From Loigolactobacillus coryniformis subsp. coryniformis KCTC 3167 = DSM 20001 (GTDB lineage Bacteria > Bacillota > Bacilli > Lactobacillales > Lactobacillaceae), in assembly GCF_002706425.1 (NCBI RefSeq), contig NZ_CP017713.1, forward strand, positions 2,728,001 through 2,792,000: a DNA stretch of 64,000 nucleotides. The letters are read 5' to 3'. Made by a program: the position numbers and the translations under genes. Of this stretch, positions 44,699 through 53,631 are shown piece after piece (the first letter of the stretch is position 1; the number at the start of each line of letters is the position of its first letter). The notes beneath the pieces are model-generated. The model was not told the DNA's origin, made no database searches, and worked only from the letters and a program-made list of their open reading frames with translations.

Positions 44699-46494
44699 GG
44701 TAACGTCAAAAGTTCTATGAAAACCGTGGTTCAGAAGGTGGTGTAGATGCAACTGTAGAAATCGACTTAAGGATTGAGTGGTCTAGTTGGTTAGTTCTGT
44801 ACGCGCACAGTATTAATCCGGCCAATCGCCCGTTTCGAGGCAACACAAAGTCAGCTTAGACAAGTTTGATTCTAGTCCTAAACTAATGCTTGCTTATGCA
44901 GTTGGTAATTGGCTTTGTGCTAGATCAATCAAGGCCAACCATTTATCGTACATGCGCGGTTTATTGTCCAGCTCTGGTAGGTGTACCGGCACCTTATAAT
45001 CTAGCGCTTCGTGCGGGCGTAAAAAGTTATAAGCCGCTGAATATAAGGCGGTATAACTGGCTGAACCGGTTGGTGAGTTAAAACCAGTGGCCGACCGATA
45101 ATTGCCCTTAAAACTACGGTTTAAACGCTCAATTGTTTGTTTCAAGAAACGATACTCTTTACTGATTGGATCTTTGTTGGTCAACCCTACTACTTGCTTG
45201 ATTTTAAAATTGATCCCTTGTTGAGCAAAATAAAGTTGTGCTACTTGATAAATGGGATTGGCGTCGACTACGAACTGTAGGTCGGCTGGACGTTCGGACA
45301 TCTTCTGTAGGACTTGATTGATGGCAACGACCGCTGATTCAGTTGTGCGGTTGGGCGTTATATAGTCGGCTAGAATTAGCTTTTTAACCGCGTCGTAAAA
45401 GTAAAAGATATAGTTCCACTTACCTTTGACCTTGACGTAAGTCTCATCACCAACTAATTGGTTGGAAAGTTCGTAAGGATAGTTAGCCCAGAATGGTCGA
45501 ATAACGGTCGCTACCGCCTCTTCGTAGTTGTGAATGGTTTGGTGGGAGATCTTAACGCCGTGAACGTCGTACATGATGGCTGCGGTACGACGGGCCGACA
45601 GGCCATAGTTAATGTGATAGGTCAGGACAAGCCCTAAAACCTCAGGGCTGGCTTGGATCTTACTCAAATCGACCTTGGCTTGAACTGGCGAACTAGCCGC
45701 TAAGCCTTTGAGATCGAATTTAAAGTTACGGAAAGTGTAGCGTACTTTGAAGCTAGATGGCTGTTCCTTGAATTGTTTGGCTTCAGCTACGGATAACTGC
45801 TTGATTTGTTTTAAACGAAATGAACATTGGTCATTAGGACAACGTAACACATCGAAGTTACTACGGTGGTGATGAGCTTCCAATCGATGTTGGCAGTATG
45901 GGCAACGAAGTACCACCGCTTTCTTCTTCTGCGCATCACCATTTTGGAAGCTAAAAGCGCAGATCTTACACTTAAGCTGATTACCTTTACCGTTATTAGC
46001 GTATAGATAGTCGCTTGGGGCATTACAGCGTGGGCAACGTTGGTTCTGGAACGTGATCACGGTGCCTTGTCGGCGCCGAATTGGTTTTAGATCTTTGCCG
46101 GTTTTGGTCATGTAGTCAATGATCAGTTGCTCATAATTAAGTGATTCTGGACCAATATCGGCTGCTAAAATTGGTAATTTATCGTCAACTTGAAATTGAT
46201 TAAAGCGTTTATAGGTTGGTTTATCGGTGCTGGGCAAGCGCGAATGGTCAAAAATATCAATCAGCTGGGCCAACAAAAAGATGATCAATGCACGTTGGAA
46301 CTTGATTATTTGGACTAAATAAGTTAATAATGGTGTAAGCACTCGGATCTCCTTCTTTCTTGGAATTCTTGTTGGTTGCACACCAAGGATAACAGAAGAA
46401 TTGGTCCGGGTGTTTTTTAATTTCACTTAGATAATACAAAACCATTAGAAACAATAATTAAAACTAGACAAAATCGGGTACGTTTGACAGTACC
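44699..46494 (-). mobile_element. 1,796-bp IS with DDE/zinc-ribbon transposase, copy 2
   Basis: Same length and ends as copy 1, opposite orientation. Perfect 8-bp target duplication GAAATAAT at 44691-44698 and 46495-46502. Confidence 0.92.
44894..46342 (-). CDS. Transposase of the 1,796-bp IS, copy 2
   Basis: Identical in sequence to the protein at 36103-37551; 482 residues from the GTG behind AAGGAG. The lack of divergence between copies indicates recent transposition. Confidence 0.88.
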   Translation of the reverse strand: MLTPLLTYLVQIIKFQRALIIFLLAQLIDIFDHSRLPSTDKPTYKRFNQFQVDDKLPILAADIGPESLNYEQLIIDYMTKTGKDLKPIRRRQGTVITFQNQRCPRCNAPSDYLYANNGKGNQLKCKICAFSFQNGDAQKKKAVVLRCPYCQHRLEAHHHRSNFDVLRCPNDQCSFRLKQIKQLSVAEAKQFKEQPSSFKVRYTFRNFKFDLKGLAASSPVQAKVDLSKIQASPEVLGLVLTYHINYGLSARRTAAIMYDVHGVKISHQTIHNYEEAVATVIRPFWANYPYELSNQLVGDETYVKVKGKWNYIFYFYDAVKKLILADYITPNRTTESAVVAINQVLQKMSERPADLQFVVDANPIYQVAQLYFAQQGINFKIKQVVGLTNKDPISKEYRFLKQTIERLNRSFKGNYRSATGFNSPTGSASYTALYSAAYNFLRPHEALDYKVPVHLPELDNKPRMYDKWLALIDLAQSQLPTA

Positions 46495-46517
46495 GAAATA
46501 ATTTGGAGGTAAAGATT

Positions 46518-46985
46518 ATGGGAGCACCAGAGGGACATCCTTTCTTTGGAAATCAGTATACAAATGGTGGGTATCAACAAGGAAGTTATTCTTACGATGT
46601 TGAACCAGTTGTCGAAAAAATTCATAAAACTTTGTCTGAAACTTCAGCTAAATCATCGTATAATGGTTCAAACAATATGACAAGATCAGCCTCAAGTTCT
46701 GCCAAAGGTATTAGTGGTAAGGAAGCTATTATCATAGGTAGTGTAGTCCTAGCTCTGACGACAGTTGGCGGAGTTATTGCTTACAAATGGAAAAATAGAA
46801 AGAAAAAAGAAACAGTTAAAATCGATAATGTTGGTGTTTGTAGCAATTGTGGGAAGCCTTTGTTGGGAGCAACGTTCCACCCTAAGGACGATGAGAATGG
46901 AATTGAATCATACATCCAGTGTAAATATTGCGGAACCAAGAATTATGCTCACTATAACGATGAGCAGGAATCAATGGAGGAATAG
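46518..46985 (+). CDS. Membrane protein with GHPFFGNQYT motif and zinc ribbon
   Basis: 155 residues. The N-terminus GAPEGHPFFGNQYTNGG carries a short motif that recurs, in my recollection, at the start of unrelated phage and plasmid proteins. A Ser/Asn-rich linker follows, then one membrane helix (AIIIGSVVLALTTVGGVIAY), a basic stop (KWKNRKKKE) and a C-terminal zinc ribbon (CSNCGKP...CKYCGTKN). The ATG at 46518 follows TTGGAGG. It is 3 bases from the next gene, so the two are an operon. No function known to me; topology suggests ribbon inside. Confidence 0.65.
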   Translation: MGAPEGHPFFGNQYTNGGYQQGSYSYDVEPVVEKIHKTLSETSAKSSYNGSNNMTRSASSSAKGISGKEAIIIGSVVLALTTVGGVIAYKWKNRKKKETVKIDNVGVCSNCGKPLLGATFHPKDDENGIESYIQCKYCGTKNYAHYNDEQESMEE

Positions 46986-46988
46986 TCG

Positions 46989-47324
46989 ATGGATGAACTG
47001 GTAAAAAAACTTGCAGGCTTTGGTATACCTGCCATAATTCTACTTGTGGCAATGAGTGCTACAGGACTTGCTGGAGCCGCCGCATTTACAGCTGCATTGG
47101 CTGCTTTAGGGCCTTTTGGTATGCTTGGTGGTGCTGGATTGTTGCTTTTGATTGGACTTTCTGCTGATAAGATTACAGAGTTCGGCTATGAAAAAATTAC
47201 TACAATGGTTATCAAGGAACAACTCAAAACAAATACAAAGGAAGATATGATTGAAAAGGTAAAAAAATATCCGATTACCAAAGGTATGAAATTGAAAGTA
47301 ATCGACTTTATTCAAAAAGCCTAA
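46989..47324 (+). CDS. Small glycine/alanine-rich membrane protein
   Basis: 111 residues. It has hydrophobic N-terminal hairpin segments (FGIPAIILLVAMSATGLAGA and AAFTAALAALGPFGMLGGAG plus LLLLIGLSADKI), then an amphipathic basic C-terminus (MIEKVKKYPITKGMKLKVID). It follows the zinc-ribbon protein gene by 3 bases with a GGAGG site. A stem formed by AAAGCATTTAGC and GCTAAGTGCTTT was its terminator before the IS3 element at 47352 inserted into it. Function unknown; pore-like, immunity-like or phage-exclusion roles are all speculation. Confidence 0.65.
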   Translation: MDELVKKLAGFGIPAIILLVAMSATGLAGAAAFTAALAALGPFGMLGGAGLLLLIGLSADKITEFGYEKITTMVIKEQLKTNTKEDMIEKVKKYPITKGMKLKVIDFIQKA

Positions 47325-47407
47325 AAAAGAAATCAACGATGTTAAAGCATTTGAAGTGCTTCATAATTGTTAGACAAACAGTCTAATGATTGTGAGGCAC
47401 TTTTTGT

Positions 47408-47941
47408 ATGGTCAAATATAATCCCGAGTTAAAAGCACAAGTCGTTGGTCAATTTCTTAATGACAAGATGAGCGTTGTTGAACTTGCTCAGAAGTACCGT
47501 GTATCTAAACGTCAGATTTGGTATTGGATTCAGCGGTATCGCTTAGGCGGCATCGAAACGCTAAAGCGAAAGGCCAATAAGCGAAAGTTTTCTACTGATT
47601 TCAAACTAAGTGTGATAGACTACTACCAAACTCATGATGAGTCTTTAGCTGCTGTCGCCACAAAGTATGATATTTTAGCCTGCCAAATTAGTGTTTGGCG
47701 AACTGGATTTAATCGTGATGGCATTGAAGCTTTACGGTCTCATCAAAAAGGTAGGCCTGCCAAAATGAAACGGAAGAAGAAGCTAACATCATCTCCAGAA
47801 AAACAAAGCGAAGTTGAACGACTGCGTGCAGAGCTCATGCAAAAAAATAAAGCGTTATACGAAACAAGGTTAGAGAATGATATTCTAAAAAAATCAATGG
47901 CTCTGTTCGGACCTTCAAAGGACGACGTAAAACACAAATAG
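47408..47941 (+). CDS. IS3-family OrfA
   Basis: 177 residues with two helix-turn-helix units (SVVELAQKYRVSKRQIWYWI near residue 22 and SLAAVATKYDILACQISVWR near 78), a basic linker and a leucine-zipper-like C-terminus (VERLRAELMQKNKALYETRL). An A7 run near its end (47886-47894) is a likely -1 frameshift site to make the OrfAB transposase. Intact. Confidence 0.88.
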   Translation: MVKYNPELKAQVVGQFLNDKMSVVELAQKYRVSKRQIWYWIQRYRLGGIETLKRKANKRKFSTDFKLSVIDYYQTHDESLAAVATKYDILACQISVWRTGFNRDGIEALRSHQKGRPAKMKRKKKLTSSPEKQSEVERLRAELMQKNKALYETRLENDILKKSMALFGPSKDDVKHK

Positions 47942-48511
47942 TTGATCAGATCAGAGCTGACCAAGCTAAGCTTCCGAAGCCTGAACGTTATAAAATCGGA
48001 GATATCCTTAAGGCCATTGGCCTTAAGAAAGCGACTTATCATGATGAGCGTAAACGAATTAGTAATCGTAACGACAAATATGCGCGTGTGAAAGAGAAAA
48101 TTATTGAAATCACAAATAATGGGAAATATCGGGGACGTTTAACTTATGGCTATCGCCGGGTTCAGACCGAACTGATCAAATTAAACATCCATTTAGCAGA
48201 TACCGTTGTTCGCCATTTAATGAGTGAATTAAACGTTCAAGTGCGCCTATATAACCGACATAAGAACGGAAAATATTCATCCTACAAAGGGACTGTTGGC
48301 AAAATTGCAGCTAATATTTTAAACCAGGATTTCAGTAAAACTAAACCCTATGAGGCGCTTCATACCGACGTGACTCAAGTTCGTTTAGGAAATAATAAAT
48401 GGGCTTACATCTCGGTTATCACCGATGAAGCAAGTAAAGAAGTTCTCGCATTTCAAATTAACGATAGTCCAAATCGGCAATTAATTATGAGTACCCTTAA
48501 TGAACTAATCA

Positions 48512-49995
48512 CAGCACTTTACAGCTTTTCACTGACCCCCGACCAACAAGAAGCCAACCACTGAATCACCACTTTGGCCGGTGTTGTTTTTAACCGCCTT
48601 TGCACTTGCCGCGCTAAACTAGCCAAAAACAGCGCCGCTTGAATTTGCCGACTTAACCAGAGTTTGCGTTCGCGCAAACTTTTGGTTGCCAAAAAAGCTA
48701 GTCTAGGCTGGGTCAATGGTAAAACGATCATCAAGGTGTACGCCGTATTCAATAAATGATGATCGGCTTCGATCTTGGCTACTGAACGCACGGCGTAATC
48801 ACCGAAGTGCCAGAATGTTTTCATTTCATAAAAATAGGTCTCGATCGCCCAACGTTTTTGATAGTAGGCCAACGCTCGTAGCGCTGGCGCAGGGGCGCTG
48901 GTCTCCGGCGTCCGATAGGTGAGCTGGGTCGGATCAACGGCTAGGGTTTCGGTTGTGATCGCCGCTAATTCTTCGGGCGCGCTCGTCGCCATGAACAGAC
49001 GACAAGTCGTCTTGCGTTGTACGCGGATCATGTAAACTGGCTGGGGCATCAAGCGTGTCAGACACCGCACTATACCGATCTGATCTCCGGCCGAACAAAG
49101 ATTTAATGCAATATTTCCCAAATGGATCTGGTCACCATATTTCCGCGGCCGACCGCGCTTACCGGTGCGTTTGGGTAAGCCAAACATGGCGGTATCTTTA
49201 CGCACATTGGCGATCATAGCTAGATTAGGTTGCGTCATGACCAGTTGGTTGATCTCAGCTTTGGGATACCAACTGTCACACAGTAGGAACACTTGTTGGT
49301 CGCTGGCGATCGATTTCAAAGTCGTCTTGATCATTTGCGCCGCTTGCTGGTATTTGGTCGCCTGTTCCGCCTGATAAAGGTGCGTGGCTAACGGCAAGAA
49401 CGTATAAACTGGCTGGTCATCTTGGTCCCGCTGTGTTGGGATCATCAGACCTAAAGTAACGAAATCATGGGCATTGACGAGCCGCTTACCCGTATGTGCG
49501 GCGTGATCGAATAGATATTTGACGCCGGTAAATTTGTGGCCGAACTTGGGTTGGACCGTGTCATCCAGAACCAATAATAAGGGCAAGTCCTGACAAGTAG
49601 TGGGAATCAAGGTCAGTAAATACGTCAAGTTGCGCACTTCTAACTGTGGCAAGTGGTCACCGATCACTGCCAAAGCCCGATAAAACGTGTTCAAAGAATG
49701 CTTCGTCACCCGGCCCAGAAATTGTTCAAATAAGTGGCGGATCGAGTGGCGGTCACCGATCACTAACAACGCTAGACACAACCAAAAATAGTTAAGGCCC
49801 ATTGGCTTAGACAAGCCAGCCGCTTTTAAATCAAAAAAATAGGCGTGGAGGGTGGTTAAAAGTGATGATTTTTGATAAAATGAGTTCAACACGAATCCTT
49901 CTTTCTGAGTGGTTTTTAGACGAACTCATTTTAGCAAAGAATAGGCATTCGTGCCTTTTTATATCCAAATTTTTTTAAAAAGCTGTAAAGTGCTG
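48512..49995 (-). mobile_element. IS4-family element nested in IS3
   Basis: 1,484 bp with perfect 18-bp inverted repeats (CAGCACTTTACAGCTTTT) and a 9-bp target duplication AACTAATCA (48503-48511 and 49996-50004). Confidence 0.93.
48519..49892 (-). CDS. IS4-family transposase
   Basis: 457 residues, intact. DDE features: LLLVLDDTVQPKFGHKF (first Asp), QVFLLCDSWYPKAEI (second) and the YREK-like segment YYQKRWAIETYFYEMKTFWH with the catalytic Glu. Start ATG ends at 49892. Confidence 0.9.
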   Translation of the reverse strand: MLNSFYQKSSLLTTLHAYFFDLKAAGLSKPMGLNYFWLCLALLVIGDRHSIRHLFEQFLGRVTKHSLNTFYRALAVIGDHLPQLEVRNLTYLLTLIPTTCQDLPLLLVLDDTVQPKFGHKFTGVKYLFDHAAHTGKRLVNAHDFVTLGLMIPTQRDQDDQPVYTFLPLATHLYQAEQATKYQQAAQMIKTTLKSIASDQQVFLLCDSWYPKAEINQLVMTQPNLAMIANVRKDTAMFGLPKRTGKRGRPRKYGDQIHLGNIALNLCSAGDQIGIVRCLTRLMPQPVYMIRVQRKTTCRLFMATSAPEELAAITTETLAVDPTQLTYRTPETSAPAPALRALAYYQKRWAIETYFYEMKTFWHFGDYAVRSVAKIEADHHLLNTAYTLMIVLPLTQPRLAFLATKSLRERKLWLSRQIQAALFLASLARQVQRRLKTTPAKVVIQWLASCWSGVSEKL

Positions 49996-50428
49996 AACTA
50001 ATCATTAAACTCCCTAAAAATGTTAAACCAATTGTTCATTCGGACCAAGGTTGGCAATATCAGCTCAATTATTATACGCAAAGGCTTTCAGATAATGACT
50101 TTATTCAAAGTATGTCTAGGAAGGGCAATTGTCATGACAATGCGCCCGTTGAAAGCTTCTTCCACATTTACAAGACAGAATGTTTGAGTGGACTTCCACC
50201 ATGCCAAGATCTTGAGGAACTAAGTCATATTTCAAAAGACTATATTGATTGGTTTAATCATCATCGAATTTCTACGAAAACAAAAGGTATGTCCCCTTGT
50301 GAATACCGAGAACATACCTTAGCTGCGTAAAACTATTTATTTTTGTCTAACTTTTATGTTGCACTTCACATTTAGCAAAACACGCTAAGTGCTTTTTTCA
50401 TACACAAAATTTGAAAGGTGGTGATTAA

Positions 50429-50512
50429 ATGGCAGACAATTTTGGTTTAAAGATTGGTGTTGAGGGTGAAAAGGAGTTCAAGAACTCACTCCGAGAAATG
50501 GATGTAAGCTGA
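50429..50512 (+). pseudogene. Phage tape-measure protein, N-terminal fragment
   Basis: ATG behind AAAGGTGGTG encodes ADNFGLKIGVEGEKEFKNSL and REMDVS, then stops where an IS3 element begins. The first 25 residues are the characteristic N-terminus of Siphoviridae-type tail tape-measure proteins. The remaining hundreds of residues are missing. Shows that some island DNA came from a prophage. Confidence 0.65.
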
Positions 50513-50579
50513 TTCCTGAGACAACTTTTAAGAGAGGGTATAATGAATAAATCGTCTTTCGAAAGGAAGGAATTTTTAC

Positions 50580-50823
50580 ATGCCAACTCGTTACGACAAA
50601 GAATTCAAACAAAAACCTATATAAGCAAGGCGAATCAGCTGCCCAACTGGCCAGAGAATATGGCATTGGCTATTCAACAGTTCATAAGTGGATCCAGGGC
50701 CAGGCCAAAACTCAATCCGGTAAATCGCCAGACGAAATCAAAGCGATGGAAAAGCGACTGGCTTCGCTGTCTGAGGAGAACGAAATCCTAAAAAAAGCCC
50801 TGGGCTTCCTTGCGCAGAAGTAA
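50580..50823 (+). pseudogene. IS3-family OrfA with a frameshift
   Basis: It starts PTRYDKEFKQ and then shifts frame in an A5 run at about 50611 (one extra base). After correction it continues YKQGESAAQLAREYGIGYST and EENEILKKALGFLAQK. Without correction it stops after 14 codons. Confidence 0.8.
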
Positions 50824-50876
50824 CCAATATCTTTGATTACATTCACCAAGAAAGCCATCACCACCAGGTAACCAAG

Positions 50877-51719
50877 ATGTGCCGAATCCTCGGTGTTTCC
50901 AGAGCTCAGTATTATCGTTATCGATCCCCCAAACCTTCAAAACGCCGGGCCGAAGATGCGGGCTTGAAACAACGGATTCTGCGGATCTTTGCGGAATTTA
51001 AGCAGCGATACGGTGTTATGAAGATCCACCATGAATTGAATCTGGAACTTCAACCACTGCAGCTTCGGTGCAGTCCACGACGGATTTCCCGGCTCATGAA
51101 GGAACTGGATATCCACTCCGTTACCGTCAATAAGTGGAAAGCGGCTTCGGCTTCCAAAACCAAGGTTGAACAGCGTCCCAACTTGCTTAAGCAGGATTTC
51201 TCGACCACTGGTTTAAATCAAAAATGGACCGCTGATATGACCTATATTCAAACGAAGCGTAATGGCTGGTGTTACTTATCAACCATCATGGACCTGCACT
51301 CACGACGGATTATCGGCTATTCGTTCTCAAAAAAGATGGCTACTGATTTAGTCTTAAAGACCCTTGAAAGCGCGGTTAAAAATCGAACCATTACTGGGGA
51401 CCTGATTATCCATACGGATTTAGGATCACAGTATACCAGCGATGATTACAATCAACGTTTAACTGAGCTACATATCCGCCACTCATACAGCCGTAAGGGT
51501 TGTCCGTATGATAATGCGCCAATGGAATCCTTTCACGCTTCCCTCAAAAAGGAATGTGTTTATCCAGTGCCGGTCTTTGAAGATTATGAAACTGCCGCTG
51601 CCGTCCTTTTTGAATAGGTGCATGCTTTCTACAATAGGAAGAGCATTCATAGTTCACTGGGCTACCAGACCCCCTTACAAGTTGAAATTGTAACACTTAC
51701 GAGCCAAATGGCCGCCTGA
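50877..51719 (+). pseudogene. IS3-family OrfB with an internal amber codon
   Basis: CRILGVSRAQYYRYRSPKPS, QKWTADMTYIQTKRNGWCYL, IIHTDLGSQYTSDDYNQRL and NAPMESFHASLKKECVYP are IS3 OrfB motifs with the DDE residues. A TAG at 51615-51617 interrupts the frame; translation beyond it gives HAFYNRKSIHSSLGYQTPLQ, the normal C-terminus. Confidence 0.85.
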
Positions 51720-51857
51720 TTTAATGCTTTCCAGGGTTCAAATAAGTTATTAATCGCGATTAATGATTTATTTGAGCTGTGGAAGGTAAACGCGGTTCTG
51801 AATGTCTCTTAAAATCTGTCTCAAATATTGACTTCAATCCAGATACGCATCAAAAAA

Positions 51858-51913
51858 AGCGTATCATTGAAAGCGTATCATTGAAAGCGTATCATTGAAA
51901 GCGTAATGATTAA
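51858..51913. repeat. 14-bp tandem repeat upstream of dld
   Basis: AGCGTATCATTGAA occurs three times in perfect tandem (51858-51899), followed by a degenerate fourth unit (AGCGTAATGATTAA). It lies 38 bases before the dld start, in the region where its promoter or operator is expected. Confidence 0.85.
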
Positions 51914-51951
51914 AACGTTTTTTACAAATGTTATAGAGGGGAGAAGTTAAT

Positions 51952-53631
51952 ATGGACTTAGTCGAAGAACTAGTCAATGTTGTTGGTAAAAAAAATGTTA
52001 TTACTAACAAAGCAAAATCTTTACGTTTTAGGAAAGGGTACCGCTCAGGTAAGGGCGATGCAGTTGCAGTCGTATTTCCAACCACTTTAATGGCAATGTG
52101 GCGTGTGCTTAATGTTTTGCATGATAACAATATTATCATTATTATGCAAGCAGCCAACACTAGTTTGACTGAGGGATCCGTACCAGCCCCAGGTTATGAC
52201 CGTTCTGCAGTTGTTGTGAACGGCATGAAAATTAAAGATTTACAGTTAATCAATAATGGGGAACAAGTACTAGCATTCCCCGGTACGACACTGTTTCACT
52301 TAGAAAATGAATTGCGACCACTTAAACGTGAACCACATTCAGTCATTGGCTCATCTAATTTGGGTGCATCGGTCATTGGTGGTATTAACAACAATTCTGG
52401 TGGTGCTTTGATCAGAAGAGGTCCAGCTTATACAGAGCTATCATTGTATGTTTGGATTGATGAACATGACGAAATGCACTTAGTTAACCATTTAGGCATT
52501 GATTTGGGCAAAACGCCCGAAGAGATTATTACTAATTTGCAGAACCGCAATTTTGATTTGAATCAAGTACCAGCTACTGAACATCATGGTTCAATGTTCC
52601 ATCATGAACAGGTTGTGCGTGACGTTGAATCTGATAAGCCTATTCGATACAATGCAAATCCTAAAGAATTGTATGAAGTATCTGGATCGTCCGGTCACGT
52701 TGCGGCATTGGCTGTCCGCTTAGATACATTCCCAATGGATAAAAAAACACAAATGTTTTACATTGGAACGAATAATCCCGATGAGTTGGAAGATATTCGT
52801 CGCCATATTATGACGACATTCAAAGAATTGCCTGTTTCTGGTGAATATATGCATAAAAATGCTTATAAATTGGCCAAGAAATATGGTAAAGACTCACTAA
52901 TTGTGATTGAAAAAATTGGTACGGGTCATTTGCCCCAAATGTTTGCGCTAAAAGCATGGGGCGAACGCTTTTTGAAGCACATTCCGTTTTTCAAACCTTA
53001 TTTCCCAGATCGTTTGCTTCAAACATTAAGTAATTTATTTCCTAATCAAATGCCAAAGCGGTTAGATGATTATTACGAAAAGTACGACCATTACCTACAA
53101 TTGAAAATGGCTGGTAATGGTATTGAAGAAGCGCGAGAGTATCTCAAATCTTATTTTGACAAAGCCAGTGGCGACTACTTTGAAGCCGATGCCAATGAGA
53201 CCAGTAAAGCGGCAACTCACCGCTATGTAACAGCTGGGGTTGCGATTCGATATCAAGAATTAAAACAGGATAGTATTGACATTTTGCCACTAGATATCGC
53301 GTTGGCAAGTAATGATTATAAGTGGTTCGAGCATTTGCCTAAAGAGATTGAAGACAAAATAGAACACAAAATTTATTATGGTCACTTACTTGATCACGTT
53401 ATGCACCAGGATTATATTCTAAAACCTGGCGTCGATGCGCATGAACTTAAAAAAGAAATGCTTAAAATTTTGGATGAGCGTCACGCTGTTTATCCAGCCG
53501 AACACAATGTTGGGCATCTATATTTGGCAGCACCGGCCTTAATCAAGCACTATAAGAAAAATGATCCAACTAATAGTTTCAACCCTGGCGTTGGTAAACA
53601 AACAATGTCTAAATATTGGGGCGAATGGTAG
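51952..53631 (+). CDS. dld: Quinone-dependent D-lactate dehydrogenase
   Basis: 559 residues, intact, similar in layout to E. coli Dld: FAD-binding PCMH domain (TNKAKSLRFRKGYRSGKGDA, AANTSLTEGSVPAPGYDRSA, IGSSNLGASVIGGINNNSGG), then a membrane-binding and cap domain rich in basic residues (AWGERFLKHIPFFKPYFPDR) and the C-terminal EHNVGHLYLA. Oxidises D-lactate to pyruvate and reduces menaquinone on the membrane's inner face. The ATG at 51952 follows GAGGGGAGAAG. The gene ends exactly at the IS30 border. It could feed electrons to the nitric oxide reductase encoded on the chromosome. Confidence 0.93.
   Translation: MDLVEELVNVVGKKNVITNKAKSLRFRKGYRSGKGDAVAVVFPTTLMAMWRVLNVLHDNNIIIIMQAANTSLTEGSVPAPGYDRSAVVVNGMKIKDLQLINNGEQVLAFPGTTLFHLENELRPLKREPHSVIGSSNLGASVIGGINNNSGGALIRRGPAYTELSLYVWIDEHDEMHLVNHLGIDLGKTPEEIITNLQNRNFDLNQVPATEHHGSMFHHEQVVRDVESDKPIRYNANPKELYEVSGSSGHVAALAVRLDTFPMDKKTQMFYIGTNNPDELEDIRRHIMTTFKELPVSGEYMHKNAYKLAKKYGKDSLIVIEKIGTGHLPQMFALKAWGERFLKHIPFFKPYFPDRLLQTLSNLFPNQMPKRLDDYYEKYDHYLQLKMAGNGIEEAREYLKSYFDKASGDYFEADANETSKAATHRYVTAGVAIRYQELKQDSIDILPLDIALASNDYKWFEHLPKEIEDKIEHKIYYGHLLDHVMHQDYILKPGVDAHELKKEMLKILDERHAVYPAEHNVGHLYLAAPALIKHYKKNDPTNSFNPGVGKQTMSKYWGEW

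Larger units (their letters stand above)
47883..50330 (+). pseudogene. IS3-family OrfB, split by IS4
   Basis: The frame -1 to OrfA runs from the A7 slippery run through GRLTYGYRRVQTEL and HTDVTQVRLGNNKWAY (first Asp) to NELI at 48511. It is interrupted by the IS4 and resumes at 50005 with KLPKNVKPIVHSDQGWQYQL (second Asp) and NAPVESFFHIYKTE (Glu), ending at 50330. Removing the IS4 plus one 9-bp repeat restores the reading frame exactly, so this is a recent disruption. Confidence 0.85.
47352..50368 (+). mobile_element. IS3-family element interrupted by an IS4 element
   Basis: The ends TGAAGTGCTTCATAA and the complement of TTATGTTGCACTTCA are inverted repeats. Flanking CATT on both sides is a 4-bp target duplication. 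Without the inner IS4 and its duplication the element is about 1,524 bp. Confidence 0.88.
50510..51831 (+). mobile_element. IS3-family element, inactive
   Basis: The ends share GAGACA-N2-TTTTAAGAGA in inverted orientation (50518-50535 and the complement at 51805-51822). About 1,322 bp. Both ORFs carry disabling mutations. Confidence 0.75.

Noticed and set aside
51858-51913. Short repeats before dld as a CRISPR array
   Set aside because: The 14-bp units are directly adjacent with no spacers and no cas genes are present.
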